Below are positions 11,577 to 22,869 of a stretch of 64,000 bases of DNA, one piece after another. The notes below the pieces were generated by a model that did not search any database, was not told the DNA's origin, and saw nothing but the letters and a program-made list of their open reading frames with translations. Location of the stretch: contig NC_049563.1 in NCBI RefSeq assembly GCF_013368755.1, positions 3,906,001 to 3,970,000 of the forward strand, written 5' to 3'. A program made the position numbers and the translations under genes. Position 1 is the first letter of the stretch. Each line of letters opens with the position of its first letter. The stretch is from Talaromyces rugulosus (Eukaryota > Ascomycota > Eurotiomycetes > Eurotiales > Trichocomaceae).

Positions 11577-13271
11577 ATGAGCGCAAGTGCCTCTTCCTCG
11601 TCTCCTAAACCGGAGGGGGTTTTCTCCCTCTTGGATACGGACTTGTACAAGATTACGATGCAATGTGCTGTCCTGAAATACTTTCCCCAAGTTGGCAAGT
11701 TTTTTGTTTGCTGTGTGTTTGATCAAGAACTGACAGTGGGATTGTCAAGAGGTTACCTATGGCTATACGAACCGGACTCCCGATATGAAGATGTCGCGGG
11801 CAGCATACAAGTGGTTGCTAGAGCAAATGGACCGTGAGAAATGAACTCTCTAGAACTTTGTGTCTTCTACTTACTTGTTACTTTGGTTATCAGGCCTAGA
11901 AAACATTACAGTCAAACCCGAAGAGATCGACTTTCTCCGAAAGTCGTGCCCCTACCTTAACGACGCATATCTCCAGTACCTCGAGCGCTTTCGCCTACGT
12001 CCCACGGATCAAATACAAATCAAATTCACCCCGATAAATGATAGCGGCAGCGACGATGACCTGGGCAACCTTGAATACCTGGTCAAGGGTCTATGGGTGG
12101 AAACCATCCTGTACGAAATCCCGCTGCTGGCGCTGACCAGCGAGGCATACTTTAAATTCTGTGACCGAGACTGGGATCACGATGGACAGGAAGAGAATGC
12201 GTATAAAAAGGGTATCACGTTGTTGGAGAACGGCTGCGTATTTTCAGAATTTGGGTCTCGACGGAGGCGCGATTACCATACGCATGACCTGGTGATGAAA
12301 GGGCTATGCCGCGCGGCTTCTGATGCAAACAGCGCCAAGGGCAAGTTTACCGGTACTAGTAATGTGCATTTTGCCATGAAGTACGGGGTGAGCCCGGTGG
12401 GCACTGTCGCTCATGAATGGTACATGGGAATTGCGGCGTTTACGAACGACTATGAAAATGCGAATGAACTGGGGCTGCGGTACTGGCTTGGTTGTTTTGG
12501 CGAAGGGGTATGTATCATTACTTCGTGGGAATGGAATAAAACTAACTGCGAGCAGGTCCTGGGCATCGCTCTCACCGACACATTTGGCACCCCGGCCTTC
12601 CTTGATGCTTTCAGTCGCCCAATCCCAGACTTCACCACGCCCGAAGTTGGTGCCAGCACCGTGTTTCCGTCAAGTGCAGCAACGACAGTGGGCTCAACGC
12701 CAGAAAGCCTGTCCAATACCACACCCCCGATCGAAGCACCAGCAATATCCTCAGGAAAAGTGATTGGCAAGCACAAGATATACGCACAGGTCTTCCAGGG
12801 CATCCGGCAGGACTCTGGCGACCCGAGCAACTTTGTCAAAATGGCACGCGAGTTTTATGACAAGCATGGCATCACGGACAAAAAAGTGATTGTCTTTTCG
12901 GATGCCCTCAAGGTTGATACTTGTCTGCGGTACAAGGCCATTGCCGAGGACGCTGGGTTCCTGGCTACTTTTGGAGTTGGCACCTTTTTCACAAGTAATT
13001 CTCCCCTTTCTTAACTTTCTGCTGAACGATATCCTGACAATACGTAGATGATTTTAATAAGAAATCTGACGGCAAAAAATCCATCCCTCTCAACATCGTC
13101 ATCAAAATCGCCTCTGCCGGCGGCCGTCCCGCAGTCAAACTCAGCGATAATCTGGGCAAGAACACTGGCGACAAGGCTCTTGTGCAAGAGGTCAAGAAAC
13201 GGCTTGGATATGTCGAACGCGAATGGGAGGAAGGAAATGAGACGTCTCGGTGGGGGAAGAAGGGCGACTAA
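11577..13271 (+). CDS. npt1: Nicotinate phosphoribosyltransferase (NAD salvage, Preiss-Handler)
   Basis: Five exons, 11577-11694, 11750-11833, 11894-12507, 12556-12994 and 13048-13271, give 492 aa. The N-terminal signature LLDTDLYKITMQCAVLKYFP is followed after splicing by VEVTYGYTNRTPDMKMSR. The active-site segment FGSRRRRDYHTHDLV holds the His that is autophosphorylated in this family. GTSNVHFAMKYGVSPVGT, DTFGTPAFLDAF and QDSGDPSNF form the rest of the nicotinate and PRPP pocket. Reaction: nicotinate + PRPP + ATP to nicotinate mononucleotide. A Ser/Thr/Pro-rich insert (about residues 355-390) lies before the QDSGD motif. Intron 1 appears to use a GC donor (see findings); intron 3 is 48 nt, in frame and stop-free. 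Confidence 0.92.
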
Positions 13272-13425
13272 CTCGTCCAAAATACTTTAGACTTTTTTTT
13301 TCCCCTTCAATAGCTTTGCTTAAAAAAAATAGACAAGACCGGCACTTGCTTGATATATCCATAAATCATAAATCATTCGTCGTGATAGCTAGCTAGCTTT
13401 CTGGGATACAGTACAACGTAGACCT

Positions 13426-15602
13426 TCACACAAACCCCAGATCTGTTTCTAAATCACCTGTTATGATATTCCTCCCTAGTAATGGCGAACTCAATTGCTG
13501 CGGCTCAAAGAGCGATCCGATGTCTGGAGTGAGAGCTCTGGGGAAAGTGGCACCAGCATTCTTATTATAATTATTAGAACCATAGTCAAACGACTCATCC
13601 ATAACCCCATCGTCGGAAGATGCAATCCATTCTTTGAACATGTCCTGCCCCCAGGAATCCCAATTTGAGCGCTGTTCAGAGGAGGGTCTCTCGGCGATGG
13701 GGAATAATGAAGTTGACAAAAACCCTTCTACCTCTTCATCGTCGAGTTCGGTGATGATTCCGTTGTTATATGGTGACTGAGAATGGTTTTGGTCTGGCCG
13801 AGCCTGAGAATTTTCTGGGTTCGTGGTATTATTATTGTTCATCATAATGAAGACGGGGTTTCTTCCCGTTGTTTGGCCATACTGGATCTGGGCGGCCTTT
13901 TGTAGACAGGCAGTCTCGTAGTCAGCTGCAGGGTAGATATCCTTGAGGCCGTTGAGGACATCGATGCACTGGCGGAAATTCCATGCACTCTCGTCCCTGA
14001 CATGCTGATTTGTCGATGTCAGATTTGTTAGGTGAACTACCGCGGCCGGAGTCACGACCGTCAGGCTGGACGACGGCAGGAACTTTGTTAAGCCTAGCCG
14101 ATTGAGTCCGTGGACGATATCCGCCGTATCTGATGCAGCATCTCGCATCTTCTGTCGCGCCATAGTGAGCATTTTAGTCGCAGATTTCGAAGCCGAAAGC
14201 GAAGCAGCCCGAGGCCTATACAAGGCAGTGCACGTTGCGTGGTACGTCATGCGCAGCATGGACGAATGAAGCAGGAGAACATTCTCTCCGTCGCCGAGCG
14301 CTTGTCTCGGTTGTGGCATGAAAGTTGCGTCCTTTGGCAGGGCGCTTAGCCAGGTATCTAGCCTTTGGCTGCATCGCTCGAGCTCAGCGTCCGAGGCTTG
14401 TCGAGGCACCAGAGTGATGGTCGTTTGCTGAGTTGCTCCGAATGAGCAATTCGATGGGGTGTATTGTGCAAAGAGTACTCTGCCGAGGCACTGGCAGAGT
14501 TTGACTTTTTCCATAAACATAGTGGCTAGTCGTCTCTGGTAGGATACATCTCGCATGTATCCACAACCGAGCATTTCCGTAGCAGCCAGGGAAAACGGTT
14601 TGAGATCAAAGTCCGTGGAGCGCAAGAATGGGACGTCGCATATACCCTCGTTGATTTGGGTAGGCCGTCGCAGAGCGAGCGCAACGAGGCGGTCCCGAGA
14701 GTAGAGGCACCACCAAAGCCGAATGCGCAGCCGCTGGGTATCGACATCTATTCCTGACTTGGTGGGATCACGATGGATTCCGATTGACTGTGCGTGGGTG
14801 TTGCACACGCCTACCCAATACCAAATATCATTTTGCAGACCTGCGTCGGTCTCATGGTAATATGTCAGCAGCAGGAGGGCCTGGAGGATCACAATACGGT
14901 CGTCTTCGTAATCAAACGAATAGAGCAGCTGGTATATGTTAATAGAGAGATCAATGGCATAATTCCGGGCATACTGACTCGCGCGCGAGTGGAGAAAGCC
15001 TTGCGAGCATCTCTCCTGTTTTCAAAGCCCGCGGCCTTGAGATGGCTAATGTCCACGAAAGCAGTGCCGGCGAACATGACGGCCTGGAAAAGAAAGAGGC
15101 TGATGCCAGCATCCGGGTCATTTTCGGCAATTGCATTCAGAAAGCTGTGTAGATCCAACAGAGGCATAAAGCTATAAACCCATTGCACATATGCCCGTAG
15201 CAACTCGGTTCGAAGGGGACGGTCGGGAAGAGTGAGGGCACCTTTTGACCTGAGATAGTCGACATCATCTGAAGGAATACGAGCAGGCAGCGGTTTCAAG
15301 AAGCGTGGCGAGTCGTCCGAGTCCGGTTCTCCAATGTCCGGATCGAATTCCGGGTCGATGAGCTCCTGGACGGCGCTGACCATGTTGGCCAGCGGTAGCG
15401 ACAAGGGCACGGCCTTGTCGCCCATCATGCGCCAGGAGGAGTCACGGCGATTGCTGTCTCGACGCTGAATCTTGTAAGCTGGAGGCGAGGCGGTTTCTTG
15501 TTCGTGCGGGGAGTGGAACGGCCAGTCAAGGTCGAGCCAGCCGGCCGTCTCGCCGGCCACGGGGTCGAATTCAGACAGCTTGCGTTTCAGAGACATGATC
15601 AC
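13426..15602 (-). CDS. Fungal-specific transcription factor domain protein, CTF1-like, without visible zinc cluster
   Basis: Exons 15602-14979 and 14928-13426 give 708 aa. The middle carries the fungal_trans domain: LRAYVQWVYSFMPLLDLHSF, then after the 50-nt intron LLYSFDYEDDRIVILQALLL, followed by NDIWYWVGVCNTHAQSIGIH and LRIRLWWCLYSRDRLVALAL. These match the regulatory domain of cutinase-type factors (CTF1/FarA/FarB group). What is missing is a Zn2Cys6 motif: the first 100 residues are acidic and lack the six-cysteine spacing, and no such motif is found in about 1.2 kb upstream. A start at the second Met (15596) is equally possible. The C-terminus is rich in Asn and acidic residues, like an activation region. 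Target genes are unknown. The protein may act as a partner or have lost its DNA-binding exon. Confidence 0.82.
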
Positions 15603-16825
15603 GATGGCTGGAGTGTGTCGGAAGTTGGGTTAAGAAGGGGATAGGCGTGCATGGCAGAGCAGTGCCACGAGACAGAGCTACATATGGAGCGGAGTGAGGA
15701 GTGAGCAACAACAAGCGGAGTCCGGGGTAATGCCGCAACAGTATGGTAGGAGCCAAGCAACCCCGCTTCGGCTGTTGGCGATCCATGGACTGCCGGACTC
15801 TTAAAATAATTTGATTTTAGAAATCGGATTTTGTGGGCGGATAGAGCGAGAGAAAAGCTTATAAAGTGCGAGGAGGAAGACGTAATTTATGTGGAGGCTA
15901 CGGTGGCTACGGTGGCTACGGTGACGACGTATTATTCACAGGATCCAGTTCTTCCCACGTGGAATCGCCTGCACACTAGCAATCTCGATTTTCATAGGTT
16001 CAGAGTGCATTGATAAAGTTCGATATCCTGCAGTTTCTGGGTTGTATTTGTTGGAAGTCGCGGTGTCCGGATGCGCCGGCGATGGTCACACACGGTGATA
16101 AGCCTCTGCAGGCTGCTGCAGCTAATGGTAACTGTCACTGCAGGCGACCCCGCCGTTCTTGGGCGTGTTCTTGGGCGTGATTCGAAAGCGAATCGACGCA
16201 TTGGAGGATTATTGTCTTGTAACAATAAGCGTGGCTATTCGGAGCATAAAATGCGCGTGAGGCTAGCGATGTTGCATAGTCACGTTGGCGACGACAAGAG
16301 CGAGCATCGCCATGTCCGCAATATAGCCACACTACCTAAAAACAAAGATCAATGGCGTCTCCGTCAGACAATCCTCGTAGCCCAGACATCGTGGTTACAG
16401 GATGCAGCAGTAGTGGCAGTGGTTGCAGTGGTGGTTGTATAAATAGAAAGAAGCTGAGCAGGCGCTTACATAAGTAGGGGGCGCGCTAGGCCGCGACGGG
16501 GGCTGTGCGCATCGCCTTCCCGTGTTCTCCTTTAGCCGCCACTGTGACTGCCACTCGTCCTCTTCCGGCCTGCGTGCTGACACTCTTACTACGACTCCAA
16601 CTACCTCTTTTTTCTTACATCCTCTCGCTACACCCATCTTTGCTTTGTTTGTGCCCTCACCGTCCCCTCTCAATTGGAGACCGCGTCTCTCTTCTTTTCC
16701 TTGTGTTTCCGCTTCCGCTTCCATCTGCTCCCGGTCGCTGTCGCCTCCTGTCGTCTGTCGCCTTTTTTCTCAGCCGCACCAGAGCGACCGAGTCATAACG
16801 TCCAGTGACAGCTTTATTCGCCAAT
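15603..16825. other. Intergenic, shared upstream region of the TF gene and the syntaxin gene
   Basis: 1.2 kb between divergent start codons. The part nearest the syntaxin (about 16500-16800) is strongly CT-rich on the plus strand, typical of a highly used fungal promoter and leader. A GGTGGCTAC triplet-like repeat lies at about 15900-15922. No open frame here looks like protein. Confidence 0.5.
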
Positions 16826-18007
16826 ATGAGTGTGAGTTCTGTCGCCCTTGCATTAGCAACCACGGAAGGAAAAGGAGAAACTTTATTGACCCCAGACTCA
16901 GTACCAGCAAGGTGGTGGCTACGGCCAATACAACCCCTACGAGCAGCAGAGCAACCCCTACCAGCAGCAACAACAACAACCCGCAGCGCAGCCAAGCTAC
17001 GGCGCCCCCGCACCCACTCGCTATGGTGATGTCGAGCAGGGAAATGGCAACTATGGTAGGTTGACCGTCGCGTTCGTCGAGGTCCCCAGACTAACACCTC
17101 TGTAGAAATGGGCTCCGTCAACAACACCACCAACATCCTCAACAAGTGCCGCGAAATCAACGATGGCATCCAGGAGCTCCGAACAAAGAGAGAGGGCCGA
17201 CTAGCGCAGGCGCAACACGAGCTTCTTGATTCCAGCACCGGCAAGGAGGACAAGGCTGCCCGCCAGAACCTGGACTACGTTGAAGACGACATCAACAACA
17301 CTCTTCGCTACCTTCGCGACCTCCTGAAGAAGATCAAGCAGACCCCCGGCTCCGGCGACTCGCGCGTCCAGACCCAGATCGACGTGACCAGCCGCAATCT
17401 GCGCAAGGAAATCGAGCAGTACCAGAAAGCCCAGTCGGAATTCCAGAAGCGTCTCCAAGAACAAGTGCGCCGACGATACGAAATTGCCAACCCTGACGCG
17501 ACCCCAGAGCAGGTCGACCAAGGCGTTCAGAATGTGCTGTTGGGTCAAGAGCAGACCTTCCAGGTATGAGAGACACCCGATAGGTAGCTGGTGGAATATT
17601 AATTATTTTTTTTTAGTCAACCGGACTGCGAACCCGCCAGGCCAACGATGCCCGACAGGCCGCTTTGGAACGATCCACTGCGATCCGAAAGATCGAGCAA
17701 GATATGATCGAGTTGGCTCGCCTGTACCAGGAAGTTGCCGAATTGGTTCAGCAACAAGAGCCTGCTGTTGAACAAATCAACACAGGTGCACATGACGTCG
17801 TGGAAAATGTCGACAATGCCAACAAGCAGATTGACAGTGCCATTGTCAGTGCCCGAAACGCCAGAAAGTGGAAGTGGTACATCCTGCTTGTGATCCGTAC
17901 GTATAATCCTTTAGTATCATGGAGGGTAATAGCTGACTGGCCTAGTTATCATCATCATCATTGTCGTCGTTGTCGCCGTTGTTGTTACCGAGGTCAACAA
18001 AAAGTAA
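16826..18007 (+). CDS. sso1: Plasma-membrane t-SNARE syntaxin, Sso1/2 type
   Basis: Five exons, 16826-16831, 16902-17055, 17106-17563, 17617-17896 and 17946-18007, give 319 aa. The first coding exon is only ATG AGT. The next exon encodes a Gln/Tyr/Pro-rich N-terminus (YQQGGGYGQYNPYEQQ). The Habc helices follow (NILNKCREINDGIQELRTKR and so on). The SNARE motif spans about residues 205-285 (IRKIEQDMIELARLYQEVAE, with the central Gln layer in LVQQQEPAVEQIN, then HDVVENVDNANKQID). A C-terminal anchor (WYILLVILIIIIIVVVVAVVV) ends in TEVNKK. Role: fusion of secretory vesicles at the plasma membrane with Sec9 and Snc. The anchor is encoded across the last intron, so both exons are needed. Family assignment is firm; the exact paralogue is inferred. 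Confidence 0.93.
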
Positions 18008-18351
18008 TCGACGTGATAGATAGTTTTTGCACAACAGCCGATGCCAGATGGACGCATTTGCTTGAATTCTTGCTTACAAGATCTATCGACGTCTCTCCCA
18101 CGGTTCCTTTGTTCTGATTCCCCAACTGTAGTCTCCCGTGTTTGCCTAGTGTTTTCTCTTTTTTGTATCGACTTGAAAAGCCTTCTTCCCCTTCTGTTCT
18201 TGACAGACCAATTTTGTCCCAATGGCAACCTAATTACTGCTATTGTACATATTAGACTCTGCTTCTCCGTTCTCTTTGGCGCTAGAAACTTTAATGGATT
18301 TGTTTACGTGATTATTTGACGTAGTATACATTTATACATTTATAATAATAA
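18008..18351. other. Convergent 3' gap between the syntaxin and bolA genes
   Basis: 344 bp between the two stop codons. The plus-strand sequence is T-rich and ends in ATAATAATAATTA near 18340-18352. It is the 3' UTR territory of both genes; nothing else is seen. Confidence 0.5.
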
Positions 18352-18872
18352 TTACTGTACTTGTTCTCTCTCGGCTTGTTTTTGTTCTTCCTCGGCAGTC
18401 CGTGTTCGCAGTTGCAGCGCATGGATGCCTCCCTCGCGACTCATCTCTTCCTTGAGCAGGGCATACACCATGCGGTGGCGAGCCGGCTGCGGTTTTGACT
18501 GAAACTCTTGGGATGTAATCGTCACACTTTTTATTCTCTGTTAACTGTATTCCCATGCGGTGAATATCGGAGGGAAAAACGTACTGGAAATGCGTCTCTT
18601 TCGAAGTGCTGTCGCGCATGGGGGCGTGATGCGAGTGGAGGTGCGAGTCGTTGCGTATGAGTAATGTCGACGGAGTGAATGCGGCGACGAGCTGTAGATT
18701 TTTTTTATTATTATTAGCATATATGATAATGATTTTGGATGATGATCTATCTCACCTTGTCCCGCATGGCGTCCTCCATGGGGGTTGCCGAAGAGTGGGT
18801 TGTCGCCATTCTGATGCCAGGCGGGATCGCAAGGATGCGCCGAGCAGATGTTCTGGCGCTGTGCAAGAGCAT
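18352..18872 (-). CDS. Mitochondrial BolA-like Fe-S maturation protein (Bol1/BolA1 type)
   Basis: Three exons, 18872-18756, 18691-18585 and 18526-18352, give 132 aa. The chosen ATG is the first after an in-frame TGA and yields a basic, Ser/Arg-rich, acid-free start (MLLHSARTSARRILAIPP), a good mitochondrial presequence. The BolA fold follows: PMEDAMRDKLVAAFTPSTL, the histidine-rich loop NDSHLHSHH, the strand HFHVTITSQEF, and the diagnostic ARHRMVYALLKEEM with GIHALQLRTRT. Known role: with a monothiol glutaredoxin, mitochondrial BolA proteins help deliver [4Fe-4S] clusters to lipoate synthase and succinate dehydrogenase. The gene shares a 269-bp divergent promoter with a malonyl-CoA-synthetase-like gene. 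Confidence 0.88.
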
Positions 18873-19141
18873 GAGGATATTTCAACCTTGCGATGCTGCC
18901 AAGTTGACGTCTATGTAGCAGAGAGGACGAGAAGATGGAGAACGACGGTCTGCGGCTCATTCCGCGGCCGCATGTTGGATCGCCCCCGGGCCAATCAAGT
19001 CGTGTCGCTGCGGCTGCCGGCGTTTTTTCCCTGACATCACCTGTCATAAATTATATATCACGACTAACCACAACTTCAATATTGCCTCGTCGTTGATAAT
19101 ATAGCTACTTAAATGGACCGGTGACGGTACTCGACAGCTCG
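18873..19141. promoter_or_regulatory. Bidirectional promoter, bolA / malonyl-CoA synthetase-like
   Basis: Only 269 bp separate the start codons of these two divergent genes. Both products are predicted to be mitochondrial. The core is AT-rich (about 19045-19115), flanked by GC-rich leaders on both sides. Co-regulation is inferred from distance, not seen. Confidence 0.5.
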
Positions 19142-21144
19142 ATGCTTTCTCGCCAGCTGGCCTCGGCCTGTAAACAGGGCAGTCTATGGAGAAGAAATAT
19201 TTGGATCGTTCCTCGTTGGAGCTTCCGGACTGTTTCGTCCCTGCCCAGCTCTAGATTTTTTCGTGCTCTCCAGCAGCATGACCCTCTGTCTTCAGCAGTA
19301 GTGCACAGCAAGTCCGGACGGTCCTTTGACTATGGGAATTTAGTTGGAGATGTGGTTCGCTCCAAGGGGCTGTTGCTTGACCGACAACCGGTGCTAGCGG
19401 GTCAGAGAATTGCATTTCTGGCCGAGAATAGCTATGACTACGTGGGTAATGTTTATCCAGCCAACTACTTCCAAAATTTAGAAAACTAACGTTCTGTAGT
19501 GATGCTTTTCTCTATCCTGGCCGCAGATGCCATCGCCGTGCCGCTCTCGCCTGCTTTTCCTGTTGCTGAGCTCAAGTATATTCTGAATCATTCAGAGGCC
19601 TCGACAGTACTTGCAACAGAAAGATACGCAGACAAAGCACGATCACTCGTTGAAGACAGTCTTGAATCTGGTGTTGTGGTTGATATACGACCTAAGATTA
19701 CACAGGGATCGTCTCATTATCAGTCTATCACACTCGATAAATTGCAATCACCGCGAGGAGGTCTTATGCTATATACCTCTGGCACTACGAATCGTCCGGT
19801 ATGCACTTTTCTTCTTATCTTCTTTTATGCAGGCTAATTTCTATAGAAAGGTGTACTTCTCCCGCTCTCGGCATTGGAAGCACAAGCCCAGTCCTTGATC
19901 GAGGCATGGCAGTATTCCGCGCAAGACCGGCTGCTGCATATGCTTCCACTTCATCATATTCACGGCACTGTTAATGCGCTGATCACGCCTGTGCTCGCCG
20001 GCTCGTCGATAGAGTTTTTGTATCCATTCAACCCAGACACAGTCTGGCGCCGACTTGCGGCTCCTTTTCTGGAGACGCAAACAAACTCCAAAAACAAAAT
20101 TACCTTCTTGACCGCTGTGCCAACTCTCTGGACCCGACTGATGGAGACATTTTCTGACCTGTCCCCCCAAGTCCAGTCTGCTGCCCAGCAAGCAATATCA
20201 TCGGATAACCTACGATTGAATATCTCTGGATCCGCGGCGCTCCCAACCCCGACGAAGCAAGCGTGGACGGAACTGAGTCGCGGCAATGTCCTTTTGGAGC
20301 GGTATGGCATGACCGAAGTCGGCATGGCCATCAGCTGCGGCTTGGACCCGGTCGATCGTGTAGACGGCAGTGTTGGGTGGCCGTTACCATCAGTCGAAGC
20401 CCGGCTCTGGGATGCCGATAGGAATGAAATCATACAGCCTGGAGAAGAGCTCGACGAAACCGGCCGTGAACGAGTTGGCGAGATTCAACTGCGCGGACCG
20501 ACCATCTTCTCCGAGTACTTTCGCAACCAGAAGGCTACGGCCGAGTCTTTTACTGACGACGACGATGGCAAGGGTCCCTGGTTCCGAACGGGCGACGTCA
20601 CCGTGCGAAGAGAAGTTCCTGGCGCTGGCAACGGCGCCAGTGGCAGCTGGGCCAAGGGGCCCCTGTATTTCATTCAGGGCCGTCTCAGTGTGGACATAAT
20701 CAAGACGGGTGGCGAAAAAGTGAGCGCGCTCGAGGTTGAACGAGAATTGCTTTCATTGTGAGTTTATTTTTTCTCTTTCTGCTTTGATTTTTCATCTCTG
20801 ACGCCGAATGTGACAGACCCGAGATCAGCGAAGCTGCAGTTGTTGGCCTCCCCTCGGAGCGATGGGGACAAAAAGTCGGCGCCGTGGTGGTGCTAAAAAA
20901 GACTATTACTACAAAGCGCGCAGGCAAGCCATGGGGAGCCATGGATATACGACGAGCATTGAAGGACCGGCTCGCAATTTACAAGCTTCCACAGGAGGTC
21001 AAGATCTTGTCTGAGCCGATCCCGCGAAACGCAATGGGCAAGGGTACGTCATTCTCACTATGTTCTGGCATTGTTTGTATAAGCTAATGTTTGGCAGTGA
21101 ATAAGAAGCAGCTTGTAAAGGAGGTATTTAGCACGAATGACTGA
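19142..21144 (+). CDS. Acyl-CoA synthetase, malonyl-CoA synthetase (ACSF3)-like, probably mitochondrial
   Basis: Five exons, 19142-19445, 19500-19798, 19847-20757, 20817-21043 and 21098-21144, give 595 aa. The N-terminus MLSRQLASACKQGSLWRRN is basic and hydroxylated, like a mitochondrial presequence. Adenylate-forming enzyme motifs appear in order: GLMLYTSGTTNRPKGV (P-loop), MLPLHHIHGTVNAL, TAVPTLWTRL, NISGSAALPTP, LLERYGMTEVGMA, WFRTGDV, IKTGGEKVSALEVE and the C-terminal PRNAMGKVNKK with the catalytic Lys. Known role of ACSF3: malonate + CoA + ATP to malonyl-CoA for mitochondrial fatty-acid synthesis and for clearing malonate. The P-loop Gly before Arg-Pro-Lys-Gly is Asn here. Substrate choice (malonate rather than another short acid) rests on overall resemblance. 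Confidence 0.88.
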
Positions 21145-22332
21145 TCTATTTGATCTGTGTATCATATGTTGTACTATACAAAGAGCTTTAGTCTTCAGAC
21201 TGTAGAACTGTTTCAACAAGTGAAAGCAGGACAAAGACGCCTGGATTATTGATCGTGCCTTGCCTGTAATCTAGAACCTAACATGACACGGCAAGGATGA
21301 GACAGACAGGCCGACAGCAAGGAGGATTAGCAGAGCCTTGCATCAGCCAGGACTGATATATCCATCCTGTATAGAGTCTATAGACTATAGAATTACTCCT
21401 TACGGACACAGCGAATAAAAGAGCGTTCAAAGGCTCCGCCACAAAACGGGTAAAACACCCTTTACCGAAAGTGGAAGTCGTCTTGGACAAAAGAGGTTAG
21501 TGTGAGAACGGGGCTTGGACAAAAAGAGATTGAGTGGCGCGCGCTAGCCCCGCTTAGTTAAAGTTAGTTTGATGAATAGGGGCCGTACAGCCAATCAGCG
21601 TGGCCCCGCGACGGGTCGTTCCTGGCATTAGCGCCGAGTCTAATTTCCTTATTGGGCGGTAGGATGGGGGTGGAGACCGGGGTGTGGGCCAATCAGACAT
21701 GCATATGCCGTTATTGTTTTGTCCTCGGTAGGATCAGGCAGACTTTTCTGAGTGCACTACCATCACTACGGTGTGCGTTGATCGCCAGGTAGTACTATGG
21801 CCAGAACAACAGAACAGCGCTGATCCTACCGACTTGCGTGGCCACCGACTTGGCAGGCTAGCGCACATCGTCACCCCCCAGCGAACAGCTGCCCGACTCC
21901 TTGCCTGGCAGTCGATAATTGAAGCCACGAAGGACAGCGACTGGCATTAGTGACAGGACACGAGCGGTAAATTGGCGTAATAGTAGTAACAACTAAACAA
22001 AGCTGTGCATCTGGGAGCAGAGGAGAACCAAGTGAGGCCCCTGCTCGCTAACAAGGACACTCCGTAATTAGCGCCAGCCCGGCCGTTTCCCTCTTAATCC
22101 CCCCCTGTCCCACCCGTCTTTCCGCTTCTCTTCTCTCTTCCTCACCACGCTCTCTTATTCCCATCGCAAGAAACACTCGCTCCCGGTCGTTTTATACACC
22201 GATTACATTCGTTCTTTCTCTCCTTGCGATCCTCGACCTTCCTTTGAACCACCCCAGTTCAACTATCTCGCTTCTTGTCGAAATCTTCCGGTTTAACAAA
22301 TACATATTAATCCCCAACCAACCACCAACAAG
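21145..22332. promoter_or_regulatory. Promoter and leader of the GPI-type wall-protein gene
   Basis: 1.2 kb without a gene. Three CCAAT boxes (CCAATCAGCG at 21591, ATTGG at 21651, CCAATCAGAC at 21689) lie within about 105 bp, the spacing seen where the HapB/C/E complex binds. From about 22080 to the ATG the plus strand is strongly CT-rich, a hallmark of highly expressed fungal genes. Confidence 0.55.
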
Positions 22333-22869
22333 ATGCGTTTCACTGCTGCCTCTGTCCTTGCCCTCGCGGCCGGCGCTTTCGCCACTTCTACCATCACCGA
22401 GGTTGTCACGACTTACGAGACCTACTGCCCCGAGGCCACCAGCTTTGTGGCCGGCAGCTCGACTGTTCACGTCACCACCGTATGTTTTCCGACCCCATTT
22501 GCGCGGATATGTTTACTGACATGAGTAGCCTGGAACCTTCACTCTGACCGGATCCTACACCGTGACTCGTCCTCTTCTGTCCTCCACCGTCACCATCTGC
22601 AACGCCTGGTTCGTTTTCCCTTTTGCCTTTCTGCCTGTGTCAGGGACTTGAGACTAACCTTCCACAGCGCCAGCTCGACCCCCGTTGTCCCTATTGGCAC
22701 CGGAACCCCTGCTCCTTACACCAGCGTCCCCGTCGTCCCCGGCTCCGGCTCGCCCACCACCTCGCCCGTTTCGCCACCTCTGTTCACCAACGGCGCTGCT
22801 TCTAACGCCGTTGCTGGCGCTGGTGCCGGTCTGGCCGCCGTCTTCGGTGCCGCTGCTGTCCTTCTCTAA
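22333..22869 (+). CDS. Small secreted GPI-anchored-type cell-wall protein (Ccg-6-like)
   Basis: Three exons, 22333-22479, 22529-22608 and 22668-22869, give 142 aa. A signal peptide MRFTAASVLALAAGAFATS is followed by Thr/Val-rich sequence with few cysteines (TYETYCPEATSF; STVTICNACASSTP, where the Cys codon spans intron 2). A Pro/Ser/Thr-rich, likely O-glycosylated stretch follows. The end is a small-residue omega-site region (NGAASNAVAGAG) and a hydrophobic tail (GLAAVFGAAAVLL) that stops at once: a GPI signal. It resembles the Neurospora clock-controlled Ccg-6 type of surface proteins, but this is a weak family call. No enzymatic domain is present. The CT-rich leader suggests strong expression. 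Confidence 0.85.
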
